Source: Paracoccus sp. SMMA_5_TC
GTDB taxonomy: Bacteria > Pseudomonadota > Alphaproteobacteria > Rhodobacterales > Rhodobacteraceae
NCBI RefSeq assembly: GCF_009696685.2
Contig: NZ_CP102355.1
Location: forward strand, 1,537,501-1,601,500
Length of the DNA stretch: 64,000 nt
Reading direction: 5' to 3'
The translations under genes and the position numbers were made by a program. Shown piece after piece: positions 1 through 9,915 of this stretch (position 1 is its first letter; each line of letters begins with the position of its first letter). The notes under the pieces are model-generated. The model saw only the letters and a program-made list of their open reading frames with translations, did no database searches and was not told the origin of the DNA.

Positions 1-1405
<1,405 letters not shown>

Positions 1406-1497
1406 TTGATCCGGAAGAAGGCAGACCCTCCTTCCAGAAGCAGCCTTGGACAACCCATCCTGAAAAATCAGGATAACGCCGATGTCGCTCCTTCTCA

Positions 1498-1615
1498 GGT
1501 CTGGTGGCCAAAGCACGAGCAAAACACCCGATCCCATCCCGAACTCGGCCGTTAAGTGCCGTAGCGCCAATGGTACTGCGTCTCAAGACGTGGGAGAGTA
1601 GGTCACCGCCAGACC
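1498..1615 (+). rRNA. rrf: 5S ribosomal RNA
   Basis: The 5S rRNA lies 92 bp after 23S. Its ends CTGGTGGCC and GTCACCGCCAGAC can pair. It contains the conserved CCCATCCCGAACTCGG segment and the GGGAGAGTAGG segment. The length, about 118 nt, is normal. The ends are approximate. Confidence 0.95.
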
Positions 1616-1651
1616 TGAAAAGAAGCGACAATCCCTCAGAACAAATCATGA

Positions 1652-2656
<1,005 letters not shown>

Positions 2657-2687
2657 TCACCGATGCACAGAAGGCCGGACGCTCTTT

Positions 2688-4364
2688 TCATTCGGCGGCC
2701 TGAAGTTTCTCGGGTTTGGCCAGCCATTCGCGGCCGCGAAGCATGGCCCGCCAGTAGATCGGCGGCAGCAGCCTTTCCTTCAGGAACCATGCGGCGCGGC
2801 TTGGCCGGGTTCCGTCGATCAGGAAGGAAGGGAAGCTGGGCTTCACCACACCGCCATAGCCGAATTCCGCCAGCACGATCTTGCCGCGCTCGACCGTCAG
2901 CGGACATGAGCCGTAGCCGTCGTATTGTGCCACGGCCGAGCGGCCGGCGATGTCGGCGACAATGTTCTCGGCTACCGTCGGCGCCTGTTTGCGCGCTGCC
3001 GCTGCGGTCTTGGCGTTGGGCGCGTTCATCACGTCGCCGAGCGCCCAGATATTTTCGTAAATCTTGTGACGCAGCGTGGCCTGGTCGACATCGACCCATC
3101 CCGACTCGTCGGCCAGCGGCGAGACGCGGATGAAATCCGGTGCTGTCTGCGGCGGGCAGACATGCAGCATGTCGAACGCCATTTCGACGCGCCGGGGCTG
3201 CTGCTCCGGCTCCTTGACCTCGAAGGTGGCTGTCTTTGCCGAACCGTCGACCGCCACGAGATTGTGGAAGAAGTCGAGCTTGGCGTCGTACTTCTTCACA
3301 TACTCCATGAGCGCGGGCACGTATTCCTTGACACCAAACAGCACTGCTCCCGCATTGCAGAAATGGATGTCGATGTCCTTGAGCCGACCCGCGCGGTGCC
3401 AGTGGTCCGCCGAGAGGTACATCGCCTTCTGCGGGGCGCCGGCGCATTTGATCGGCATCGGCGGCTGGGTGAAGAGCGCGGTCCCGGCGCGCAAATCCTG
3501 CACCAGTTGCCATGTATAAGGCGCAAGGTCGTAGCGGTAGTTCGAGGTCACCCCGTTCCGGCCCAGCGTCTCGACCAGGCCCTCGATCTTCCCCCAGTCG
3601 AGCTTGAGGCCGGGGCAGACCACCAGGCGATCATATTTCACCACGCGGCAGCCGTCGAGAATTACGGCATTGTTCTGTGGCTCGAAGGCCGCGACGGCCG
3701 CCTTGACCCACGTGACGCCCTTCGGGATCAGGCTGCCCATCGTCTTGGCGGTGTCCTGCGCGTCGAAGACGCCAGCGCCGACCATGGTCCAGCCCGGCTG
3801 ATAGTAGTGAACGTCGGCCGGGTCGATGATCGCAATCTCGAGACCCGGCTTGCGCGCCTTCAGGCTGGCCGCCACGGCGATTCCGCCAGCCCCTGCGCCA
3901 ACGATCACAACCTTGAAGTGGGCATCGCCCGTGTCGGTCGGGGTCTTGCCGCCATTGGCGACCCGGCGCGCCACACCGTTCATGTCGTAGCCTGCTGCCT
4001 TCGTCATGGCGAGGATTTCGGGGACAGGTCGCTTTTTCGCCTCGTGCAGCGACCAAAGCGTCGCCGAGCGCGTCCCGGTCCGGCAATAGGCCAATACCGG
4101 GCGTTGCACCTCGGTCAGCGCCTGACTAAAGGCAGAAACATCCTCGTCAGTCACCATCCCAGACTGAACCGGGACATATCTTGCCTCGATACCCTCGGCC
4201 TTGGCAGCGGCCTCGATTTCCTCGAAGCTCGGCTGATCCGCGCCTTCGCCGTTGGGGCGGTTGCAGATGATTGCGCGATAACCAGCCGCCTTGATCGCGG
4301 CCATATCCGAGACTGCGATCTGCGGGGACACCGCAAATTTCGGCGAGATTTCTTTCAATTCCAT
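2688..4364 (-). CDS. phosphatase-like domain fused to sulfide:quinone oxidoreductase
   Basis: 558 residues in two parts. Residues 1-140 are a DUF442/TIGR01244 tyrosine-phosphatase-like (beta-lactamase hydrolase-associated) domain with a CX5R loop, Cys94 to Arg99. Residues 150-558 are an FAD-dependent SQR of the mitochondrial SQOR type: GAGAGG nucleotide loop at 156-161, KCAGAPQK with Cys307, and GYGSCPL with Cys487. By family knowledge the two Cys form the redox disulfide that takes up sulfide and makes persulfide, passing electrons through FAD to ubiquinone at the membrane. It is probably the last gene of the leftward operon starting at 6475. The substrate of the phosphatase-like half is unknown. 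Confidence 0.88.
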   Translation of the reverse strand: MELKEISPKFAVSPQIAVSDMAAIKAAGYRAIICNRPNGEGADQPSFEEIEAAAKAEGIEARYVPVQSGMVTDEDVSAFSQALTEVQRPVLAYCRTGTRSATLWSLHEAKKRPVPEILAMTKAAGYDMNGVARRVANGGKTPTDTGDAHFKVVIVGAGAGGIAVAASLKARKPGLEIAIIDPADVHYYQPGWTMVGAGVFDAQDTAKTMGSLIPKGVTWVKAAVAAFEPQNNAVILDGCRVVKYDRLVVCPGLKLDWGKIEGLVETLGRNGVTSNYRYDLAPYTWQLVQDLRAGTALFTQPPMPIKCAGAPQKAMYLSADHWHRAGRLKDIDIHFCNAGAVLFGVKEYVPALMEYVKKYDAKLDFFHNLVAVDGSAKTATFEVKEPEQQPRRVEMAFDMLHVCPPQTAPDFIRVSPLADESGWVDVDQATLRHKIYENIWALGDVMNAPNAKTAAAARKQAPTVAENIVADIAGRSAVAQYDGYGSCPLTVERGKIVLAEFGYGGVVKPSFPSFLIDGTRPSRAAWFLKERLLPPIYWRAMLRGREWLAKPEKLQAAE

Positions 4365-4422
4365 TGTTGCATTCCTCCCGGTTGGTTTCGATCAAAGACA
4401 GGCCACAGGCGCCGAAACGCCG

Positions 4423-4932
4423 TCATCTCACCTGTGACCTTCTCGAAGCAGATGCTGCTTCATCTTGTCTGACCGAAACCATTTTCGCGCTGCACGCCTG
4501 TTCACCGATGCGCTCGGTTGGCTCCAGTTGCAGCGCCGACCAAGCCTTGCGGCATGCTTCATCAATTGCGATCTTCTCGAAGAACATATGCGATCCGACA
4601 TCGTTGGCCTCACAGGCCAGTCGGGCCGCCCTGATCTCGAGTTCAACGGCCTCGTCATTGGCAAGGTCCACCCTGAACACGTCTGCCCGGGCTTCTCCGC
4701 ACTTGGGCGATATTGCGAAAGCGAGATCAGGCGCTCCTTTCAGCAACAAGATACGCTCCATGAACAGGTCGGAATGTCCGGTTTTTTCTGCCCGTTCCCC
4801 GCGCATCTTGCCTGTAGGTGAATTGAGCCCCCTATGGTCGAGGACATGCGCATGCAGTTGATATTGATCTGCGGCGCTCATCTTCACCTGAAGCGCATCG
4901 TCCAGGTTTTCCACCGTCATGTTGTTGGACAT
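4423..4932 (-). CDS. bacterioferritin-like protein lacking ferroxidase ligands
   Basis: 169 residues, similar to bacterioferritin over the first 150 (ENLDDALQ, QYQLHAHVL, GHSDLF, ERILLLKGAP, FFEKIAIDE). Aligned by eye with Bfr, the di-iron ligand positions Glu18, Glu51 and His130 read Lys, Lys and Arg; Glu94 and Glu127 seem kept. Ferroxidase activity is therefore unlikely. The C-terminus (SASRRSQVR) is unlike Bfr. The start at 4932 is preferred over an upstream ATG at 4980: it has an AGATGAGG ribosome site, begins MSNN like known Bfr, and avoids overlap with the next gene. It may be a scaffold or subunit partner, or a decaying gene with an open frame. Confidence 0.7.
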   Translation of the reverse strand: MSNNMTVENLDDALQVKMSAADQYQLHAHVLDHRGLNSPTGKMRGERAEKTGHSDLFMERILLLKGAPDLAFAISPKCGEARADVFRVDLANDEAVELEIRAARLACEANDVGSHMFFEKIAIDEACRKAWSALQLEPTERIGEQACSAKMVSVRQDEAASASRRSQVR

Positions 4933-4969
4933 GGCAGCCTCATCTTGCCGCGTTTCCGCAGTCCATTTC

Positions 4970-5854
4970 TTAAAGGCCATTAATCGGCACCTTGAGTACG
5001 CGGTTGCCGTCCTTGTCCATAGGCACTTGGCCCGCGCGCATGTTGACCTGAAGCGACGGGATAATCAGCTTGGGCATCGAAAGCTGCGCATCACGCTCGG
5101 TCCGGAACTTGATGAATTCCTCCCGCGTCTTGCCGCCACCAACATGGATGTTGTGGGCCTTTTCCTCGGCCACCGTCGTTTCCCACCGGATCTCGCGCCC
5201 GTTCGGGCCGTAATCGTGGCACATGAAGAGCCGTGTCTCGTCGGGCAGCGCCAGCACCTTCTGGATCGAATCGTAGAGCGTGCCGGCGTCGCCGCCGGGG
5301 AAATCGGCTCGTGCCGAGCCGCCGTCCGGCATGAAAAGCGTGTCGCCCACGAAGGCCGCGTCACCCATCACATGCGTCATGCAGGCCGGCGTGTGGCCAG
5401 GGGTCGCCATGACGAAGGCTTGCATGCCGCCGATCATGTAGGTGTCGCCGTCCTCGAACAGCGCGTCGAACTGCGACCCGTCCCGCTGGAACTCCGTCCC
5501 CTCGTTGAAGATCTTGCCGAATGTTTCCTGCACCACCTTGATCTTGGCGCCAATGCCGATCTTGCCGCCCAGTCTCTGCTGAATGTAAGGCGCGGCGCTC
5601 AGATGGTCGGCGTGGACATGGGTCTCGATGATCCACTCCACTGACAGGGCCAATTCCTCCACCTTGCGGATCAGCATGTCGGCGTGCGTGTATGCAATTC
5701 GCCCGGCCGCATAGTCGATATCCATCACGCTGTCGACAATCGCGCAGGCATTCGAACCCGGATCCTTCACGATGTAGCTGATGGTGTTGGTCGCGTCGTC
5801 AAAGAACGCATGGACTTCGGGTCTGACGTCCAGGTTGATCGGATAGCCGTTCAT
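4970..5854 (-). CDS. blh: MBL-fold hydrolase, ETHE1/Blh persulfide dioxygenase family
   Basis: 294-residue metallo-beta-lactamase-fold protein. The metal motif THVHADH lies at 78-84, followed by the TPGHTP and VGDTLF motifs of the ETHE1/Blh group. Members oxidise glutathione persulfide to sulfite with a mononuclear iron, or are annotated as beta-lactamase hydrolase-like proteins in BigR-type operons. It lies between the ferritin-like gene and the YedE remnant on the same strand, with SQR downstream, which fits removal of the persulfide SQR makes. Persulfide dioxygenase is more likely than glyoxalase II, but the exact substrate is not proven from sequence. Confidence 0.85.
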   Translation of the reverse strand: MNGYPINLDVRPEVHAFFDDATNTISYIVKDPGSNACAIVDSVMDIDYAAGRIAYTHADMLIRKVEELALSVEWIIETHVHADHLSAAPYIQQRLGGKIGIGAKIKVVQETFGKIFNEGTEFQRDGSQFDALFEDGDTYMIGGMQAFVMATPGHTPACMTHVMGDAAFVGDTLFMPDGGSARADFPGGDAGTLYDSIQKVLALPDETRLFMCHDYGPNGREIRWETTVAEEKAHNIHVGGGKTREEFIKFRTERDAQLSMPKLIIPSLQVNMRAGQVPMDKDGNRVLKVPINGL

Positions 5855-5875
5855 GAATTTCTCCGTTTCAGACGG

Positions 5876-6169
5876 TCAAGCCGTCGCGCGACGCGCGGCG
5901 CCGCCTATGGATTGCAGAAACTTGACAAGAAGGATGGTCGCGATCACGACCGTGATGAACGCAAATGCCGCCCAGCGGCCGGTCCATAGCGCGGGCAGCA
6001 CTCCGCCCGGGCAGGATCGGGCGATGCCCCAGCCGATGCCGAACACCGCCAAGCCACCCAGCAGGCGGAGATCCACGCTGCTGCGAGCCGGCACCTGAAA
6101 AGCCTCGGCCAGAATGGGCGCGGCGCGACCGAAAACCAGCCCTATGACGCAGCCGGCGATCAATCGCAT
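5876..6169 (-). pseudogene. YedE/DUF6691 half-transporter with internal deletion
   Basis: 97 residues. The start (MRLIAGCVIGLVFG) and the end (LRLLGG, GIGWGIARSCPGG) match the DUF6691 half of YeeE/YedE thiosulfate/sulfur transporters. The usual family length is about 140, and the central GLGLILSGM-to-MGGA part is missing, so residue 14 joins directly to the sequence before the last helices. The frame is kept. The protein would lack about two membrane helices and probably cannot transport. It is either a decaying gene or a reduced membrane protein. Confidence 0.6.
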
Positions 6170-6258
6170 GGGCTCAGACTCCGATGACGCAACGCACGCC
6201 GTAGACCGTTGCGAACGCTGCTGCCCAAGGATGCCCAGGGTGCAAACACGGTCCCCAT
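6160..6258 (-). pseudogene. YeeE N-terminal remnant
   Basis: A 32-codon frame just before the DUF6691 gene and overlapping its start. Its first residues (GTVFAPWASLG) resemble the N-terminus of the YeeE half that normally precedes DUF6691; the rest does not match and the other 100 or so residues are absent. No good ribosome site is visible. It is read here as the stub left by a deletion. The similarity is short, so the call is tentative. Confidence 0.35.
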
Positions 6259-6262
6259 CGGC

Positions 6263-6475
6263 TCAGGCCCGGCACGTCCTGACGCCAGCCGTCGCATGGA
6301 TCGGGCAGACACGTGTCGCTGCGGTGACCGGCATGGCAAGCCCCACGATGGTCGCGCCATAATTGAGCAGCGCCCCTTCCAGGAGCGGAAGGCTGCTCGG
6401 AACGGCAAGATAGAGAAGCACTAGGCCAAGGACAGCCCGAAAGACATGATCGACGGTTCTCAACTTGATGCCCAC
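6263..6475 (-). CDS. DUF2892 (YgaP-type) small membrane protein
   Basis: 70 residues with two hydrophobic segments and the DUF2892 pattern: TVDHVFRAVLGL at the start, ATRVCP and GVRTC near the end. Such proteins often sit beside rhodanese and sulfide-oxidation genes. The GTG at 6475 is chosen because TCTGGAGGGATC lies just upstream; an ATG 10 codons earlier has no such site. It appears to be the first gene of the leftward operon to 2688, with the palindromic operator 58 bp upstream. Confidence 0.72.
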   Translation of the reverse strand: MGIKLRTVDHVFRAVLGLVLLYLAVPSSLPLLEGALLNYGATIVGLAMPVTAATRVCPIHATAGVRTCRA

Positions 6476-6532
6476 GGCGATCCCTCCAGACTTACAACGA
6501 TCCATGGATAGCGCCTGGCGCCGCCGGGTTCA

Positions 6533-6545
6533 GTGACATTGTCAC
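6533..6545. promoter_or_regulatory. palindromic operator, copy A
   Basis: Perfect 13-bp palindrome GTGACATTGTCAC inside a 20-bp block (6527-6546) repeated identically, in inverted orientation, at 7779-7798. The block edge is 51 bp from the GTG of the DUF2892 gene. It is the likely operator of the leftward sulfur operon. The half-sites TGA/TCA resemble Crp/Fnr targets but are 5 bp apart instead of 6, so the Rrf2 protein encoded nearby is an alternative binder. Confidence 0.7.
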
Positions 6546-6595
6546 CTTGCGCCCGAGTAGATGCCCGCCGCCGTTGGCGCGACAGGAGATCCGGG

Positions 6596-7261
6596 TCAGC
6601 CGCTTTCCGCAATTTGCCCAAGCCTTTCGGGGGCGATCAGACGGACGCGGCCACGGGACTGGCTGACCAGACCCCGCTTCTGGAAATCCTGCAGCACGCG
6701 GGACACGACCTCGCGCGCCGTGCCCAATTCCCGCGCGAGGTCGTCATGGGTTGCGCAAACCTCGACCGACGTGCCGGCAAGTGCCAGAAGCCTTGTGGCA
6801 AGCCGCACGTCGATGCGACCAAAGGCCACCTCGTCGACCACGCGCAGCAGGTCGAGCAGACGACGCGAGTAGGCCGCGAACACGAACTTGCGGAAAGCTG
6901 CTTCCTCCGCCGCGAGCTGGTCGAAGGTAGCCTGCGACAGCGCAACGGCAACCAGCGTGGTCTCGGCAGTCCCCTCGGCGTTGTAGGCCTCCTCGGCGAG
7001 CATGCAGGCGGTGGTCAGCACGCAGCTTTCACCCGCCTCCACCCGGTAGAGAACGATCTCCCGTCCCGATTCTGCCGTTTGCGAGACCCGTAACGTTCCT
7101 TCGACCAGAAACAGCAGGTTGTCGGGGCGGTTTTCGGGGCTGAACACGGTCTGGCCCTGGGCATATCGTGCAATCTGAGCGCTGGCGAGGAGCCTGTCTC
7201 GCACCGGCCGGGGAAGCCCGCGCGTGCCCTCGAACCGTTCTGTCCAATCGCCAAGGTTCAT
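6596..7261 (-). CDS. Crp/Fnr family transcriptional regulator
   Basis: 221 residues: an N-terminal cyclic-nucleotide-type beta barrel (to about 115), a dimer helix, and a C-terminal winged helix whose recognition helix reads AREVVSRVL, keeping the E-x-x-S-R pattern of FNR. The FNR [4Fe-4S] Cys cluster is absent. The barrel carries GESCVLTTACM, two Cys that could sense redox or sulfane sulfur (inference). The start at 7261 forms an ATGA overlap with the Rrf2 gene stop and has a GGAG site, so the two regulators are translationally coupled. Confidence 0.85.
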   Translation of the reverse strand: MNLGDWTERFEGTRGLPRPVRDRLLASAQIARYAQGQTVFSPENRPDNLLFLVEGTLRVSQTAESGREIVLYRVEAGESCVLTTACMLAEEAYNAEGTAETTLVAVALSQATFDQLAAEEAAFRKFVFAAYSRRLLDLLRVVDEVAFGRIDVRLATRLLALAGTSVEVCATHDDLARELGTAREVVSRVLQDFQKRGLVSQSRGRVRLIAPERLGQIAESG

Positions 7262-7728
7262 GGGCTGCTCCGTGTCGGCGCCGGGGCGACGTTCTCGACG
7301 GCCGCGATGCGCCCCAGCAGCTGATCGCGATTGGCAGAGATATCGGCCAGCGATAATTGGTCGAGCACCGCCATGAAGGCGCGCGTCGCTTCGTGCAGGC
7401 CACGAGACAACCGGCAGATCCCGATGAGGGGACAGGTGTTTGACGCCGGATTGAAACATTCCACCACGTCGAGCGGTCCCTCGGTCAGCCGGATGACGTC
7501 ACCCACCACGATCTCTTCGGCCGGACGCGCAAGCCGGAACCCGCCGCCGCGCCCCCGTTGCGTCTTGACGAAGCCAGCGCGGCCAAGTTCGTGCACGATC
7601 TTCACGATATGCGGCCGTGCAAGCCCGTGCACGCGCACAACGTCATCGACACGGATAAGATCGGGCGCCCTGAGTGCAGCAAGTTGAAGCGATCGCAGCG
7701 CGTAGTTGGAATAGGCCGTGAGCTTCAT
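7258..7728 (-). CDS. Rrf2 family regulator, NsrR-like
   Basis: 156 residues with an N-terminal winged helix (MKLTAYSNYALRSL, then RGRGGGFRLAR wing) and three Cys at ECFNPASNTCPLIGIC, spacing C-x7-C-x5-C. This is the iron-sulfur ligand set of NsrR-type Rrf2 proteins, which respond to nitric oxide or redox state. It is the first gene of a two-gene regulator operon, divergent from the peroxiredoxin gene. Its promoter region contains operator copy B. The effector (NO, sulfide or oxidant) cannot be told from sequence. Confidence 0.85.
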   Translation of the reverse strand: MKLTAYSNYALRSLQLAALRAPDLIRVDDVVRVHGLARPHIVKIVHELGRAGFVKTQRGRGGGFRLARPAEEIVVGDVIRLTEGPLDVVECFNPASNTCPLIGICRLSRGLHEATRAFMAVLDQLSLADISANRDQLLGRIAAVENVAPAPTRSSP

Positions 7729-7751
7729 CCAGATCCCCTGTTGAAAGTTCT

Positions 7752-7792
7752 ACCCAGAGTATAACTTTTTGCGATCTGGGTGACAATGTCAC
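7752..7792. promoter_or_regulatory. divergent control region with operator copy B
   Basis: The 119-bp gap between the rrf2-like gene and the peroxiredoxin gene holds the palindrome GTGACAATGTCAC (7780-7792), the same site as copy A, with its 20-bp block edge 49 bp from the peroxiredoxin ATG. A second inverted repeat, ACCCAGA (7752-7758) / TCTGGGT (7775-7781), overlaps it by two bases and encloses an AT-rich core that may be a promoter for either direction. Confidence 0.7.
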
Positions 7793-7847
7793 TGAACCGT
7801 GCAGGCAGGCAGGGTAGCCGGTAATCAATACACCAAAAGGAGACACC

Positions 7848-8483
7848 ATGCCTCTGTTACTCGGTGATATCGTCCCGGATTTCACGGCCGACACCACGCT
7901 CGGCCCGATCTCGTTTTATGACTGGATCGGCGATGACTGGGCCTTCTTCTTCAGCCACCCGGCGGACTTCACGCCAGTCTGCACCACCGAGATGGGTCGG
8001 GCATCGCAACTCAGCGCAGAGTTTGAAAAGCGCGGTGTAAAGCCGATCGGGCTCAGCACCGACTCGGTCGAAGAACATCTGAAATGGATAGACGACGTCA
8101 ACGACACTCAGAATACCACGCTGCGGTTTCCGATCATCGCGGACGCCGACATGAGGATCGCGCGCCTCTACGGGATGATTCATCCGGCACAATCCGAAAC
8201 GGCTGCCGTTCGCTCGGTCTTCATCATCGACAGCGCAAAAAAGCTTCGCCTGACGATGACCTATCCGATGAGCGTGGGGCGAAACTTCGACGAGATCCTG
8301 CGTGTGATCGATGCCTTGAAAACTGGCGATGCCATGGGGGTTTCACTGCCCGCGGACTGGCGACCGGGCGACCGTGCGATCATCCCGCCAAGCCTGAGTG
8401 ACGCCGACGCAAGGATCCGCTTCCCGCAAGGGTTCGAGACTCTGCGACCCTACCTCCGTATTGTCGATATCGACCCCGCCTGA
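7848..8483 (+). CDS. 1-Cys peroxiredoxin (Prx6 type)
   Basis: 211 residues. The peroxidatic Cys45 lies in DFTPVCTTE, and the C-terminal extension (LPADWRPGD, GFETLRPYLR) is that of the Prx6/AhpC-TSA group. It reduces peroxides and possibly persulfides in the cytoplasm. It has a strong AAAGGAGA ribosome site 5 bp before the ATG. It begins the rightward unit that continues with cioA 17 bp later, and is under operator copy B. Confidence 0.92.
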   Translation: MPLLLGDIVPDFTADTTLGPISFYDWIGDDWAFFFSHPADFTPVCTTEMGRASQLSAEFEKRGVKPIGLSTDSVEEHLKWIDDVNDTQNTTLRFPIIADADMRIARLYGMIHPAQSETAAVRSVFIIDSAKKLRLTMTYPMSVGRNFDEILRVIDALKTGDAMGVSLPADWRPGDRAIIPPSLSDADARIRFPQGFETLRPYLRIVDIDPA

Positions 8484-8500
8484 ATGGAGATATCTCGGTC

Positions 8501-9910
8501 ATGCTCGGCTTCGACGCACTTGAACTGGCGCGGATCCAGTTCGCCTTCACGGTCTCCTTCCACATCATCTTTCCGGCCTTCTCGATCGGCCTGGCCAGCT
8601 ATCTTGCGGTGCTGAACGGGCTGCATCTGTGGACGGGACGCGAGATCTATCTGAAGATCTTCAACTACTGGAAGACGATCTTCGCCGTGGCGTTCGGCAT
8701 GGGCGTGGTGTCGGGCATCACGATGTCCTACCAGTTCGGGACCAACTGGTCGGTCTTTTCCGACAAGGCCGGGCCGGTGATCGGCCCGTTGATGGGCTAC
8801 GAGGTGCTGTCGGCCTTCTTCCTTGAGGCCGGCTTCCTGGGCGTGATGCTGTTCGGCCGCGAGAAGGTGGGACCGAAGCTGCATTTCCTCGCCACGCTGA
8901 TGGTTGCGGTCGGCACGCTGGGGTCGGCCTTCTGGATTCTGTCGGTCAACAGCTGGATGCAGACGCCGCAGGGCCATGCGATCAACGAGGTCGGCCAGTT
9001 CGTACCGGTGGACTGGTGGGCAATCGTGTTCAACCCGTCCTTCCCTTACCGCCTCGTGCACATGGTTCTTGCCGCCTATCTTACCACAGCACTGGTCGTG
9101 GGCGCCGTGGCGGCATGGCACCTGCTGCGCGACCGCGCCAACCCTGCCGCGCGCACCATGTTTTCGATGGCCATGGGTATGCTGATTACCGTCGCACCTC
9201 TGCAGATCATCGCAGGCGACCTCCATGGTCTGAACACGCTGGAACACCAGCCCGCCAAGATCGCCGCGATGGAGGGGCATTTCGAGAGCCATCCCCAAGG
9301 CGGCGCGCCGCTGATCCTGTTTGGTCTGCCGAATGCGAACGAGCAGCGCGTAGACTACGCCGTGCAGATACCCTATCTGTCGTCGCTGATCCTGACGCAT
9401 GATCTCACCTCGCCTCTGCCCGGTCTGAAAGACTTTCCCGCCGACGAGCGCCCGCCGGTGGCCATTGTCTTCTGGTCCTTCCGCATCATGGTGGCGCTGG
9501 GCTTCGCGATGCTTGGCCTGGGCATCTGGGCTGCGGTGCTGCGCTGGCGCGGGGCGATGTATGACCGACCGTGGCTGCATCGCGCTGCGATAGCGATGGG
9601 GCCTGCGGGTTTCGTCGCGGTGCTGGCAGGCTGGATCACGACCGAGGTCGGCCGGCAGCCCTGGACCGTCTACGGCCTGCTGTCCACCGCAGACAGCGTG
9701 GCACCCATCCAGACTGCGGCTGTCGCCAGCTCGTTGCTCGCCTTCATCGTCGTCTATTTCGCGCTCTTTGGCGCAGGCACCTTCTACATCCTGCGCCTGA
9801 TGAAAAAGACGCCCGAGGCCGGCCTGCCGATCGAGGAACTGGGCCCGACGCGCGCCGCCGGCATCACGCCGGCGCCGTCCGCCGACAAAGACTTCATCCC
9901 TGCGGAGTGA
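8501..9910 (+). CDS. cioA: bd-type quinol oxidase subunit I (CIO type)
   Basis: 469 residues, polytopic. CydA/CioA signatures: the N-terminal heme-ligand His in VSFHIIFPAF, the second in RLVHMVLAAY, the quinol site GDxxG (GDLHGLN) followed by HQPAKIAAMEG, and VGRQPW before the last helices. The Q-loop after this motif is short, as in cyanide-insensitive oxidases. Subunit I of a plasma-membrane ubiquinol:O2 oxidoreductase that does not pump protons. Placed with SQR, it could reoxidise quinol while sulfide inhibits heme-copper oxidases (inference). Confidence 0.95.
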   Translation: MLGFDALELARIQFAFTVSFHIIFPAFSIGLASYLAVLNGLHLWTGREIYLKIFNYWKTIFAVAFGMGVVSGITMSYQFGTNWSVFSDKAGPVIGPLMGYEVLSAFFLEAGFLGVMLFGREKVGPKLHFLATLMVAVGTLGSAFWILSVNSWMQTPQGHAINEVGQFVPVDWWAIVFNPSFPYRLVHMVLAAYLTTALVVGAVAAWHLLRDRANPAARTMFSMAMGMLITVAPLQIIAGDLHGLNTLEHQPAKIAAMEGHFESHPQGGAPLILFGLPNANEQRVDYAVQIPYLSSLILTHDLTSPLPGLKDFPADERPPVAIVFWSFRIMVALGFAMLGLGIWAAVLRWRGAMYDRPWLHRAAIAMGPAGFVAVLAGWITTEVGRQPWTVYGLLSTADSVAPIQTAAVASSLLAFIVVYFALFGAGTFYILRLMKKTPEAGLPIEELGPTRAAGITPAPSADKDFIPAE

Positions 9911-9915
9911 CACCC

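Noticed and set aside
2925..4472. Open frame of 515 codons opposite the SQR gene
   Set aside because: Antisense of a well-supported gene with all SQR motifs.
6596..7261. FNR-type oxygen sensor
   Set aside because: The N-terminal Cys cluster needed for the [4Fe-4S] centre is absent; only the recognition helix is FNR-like.
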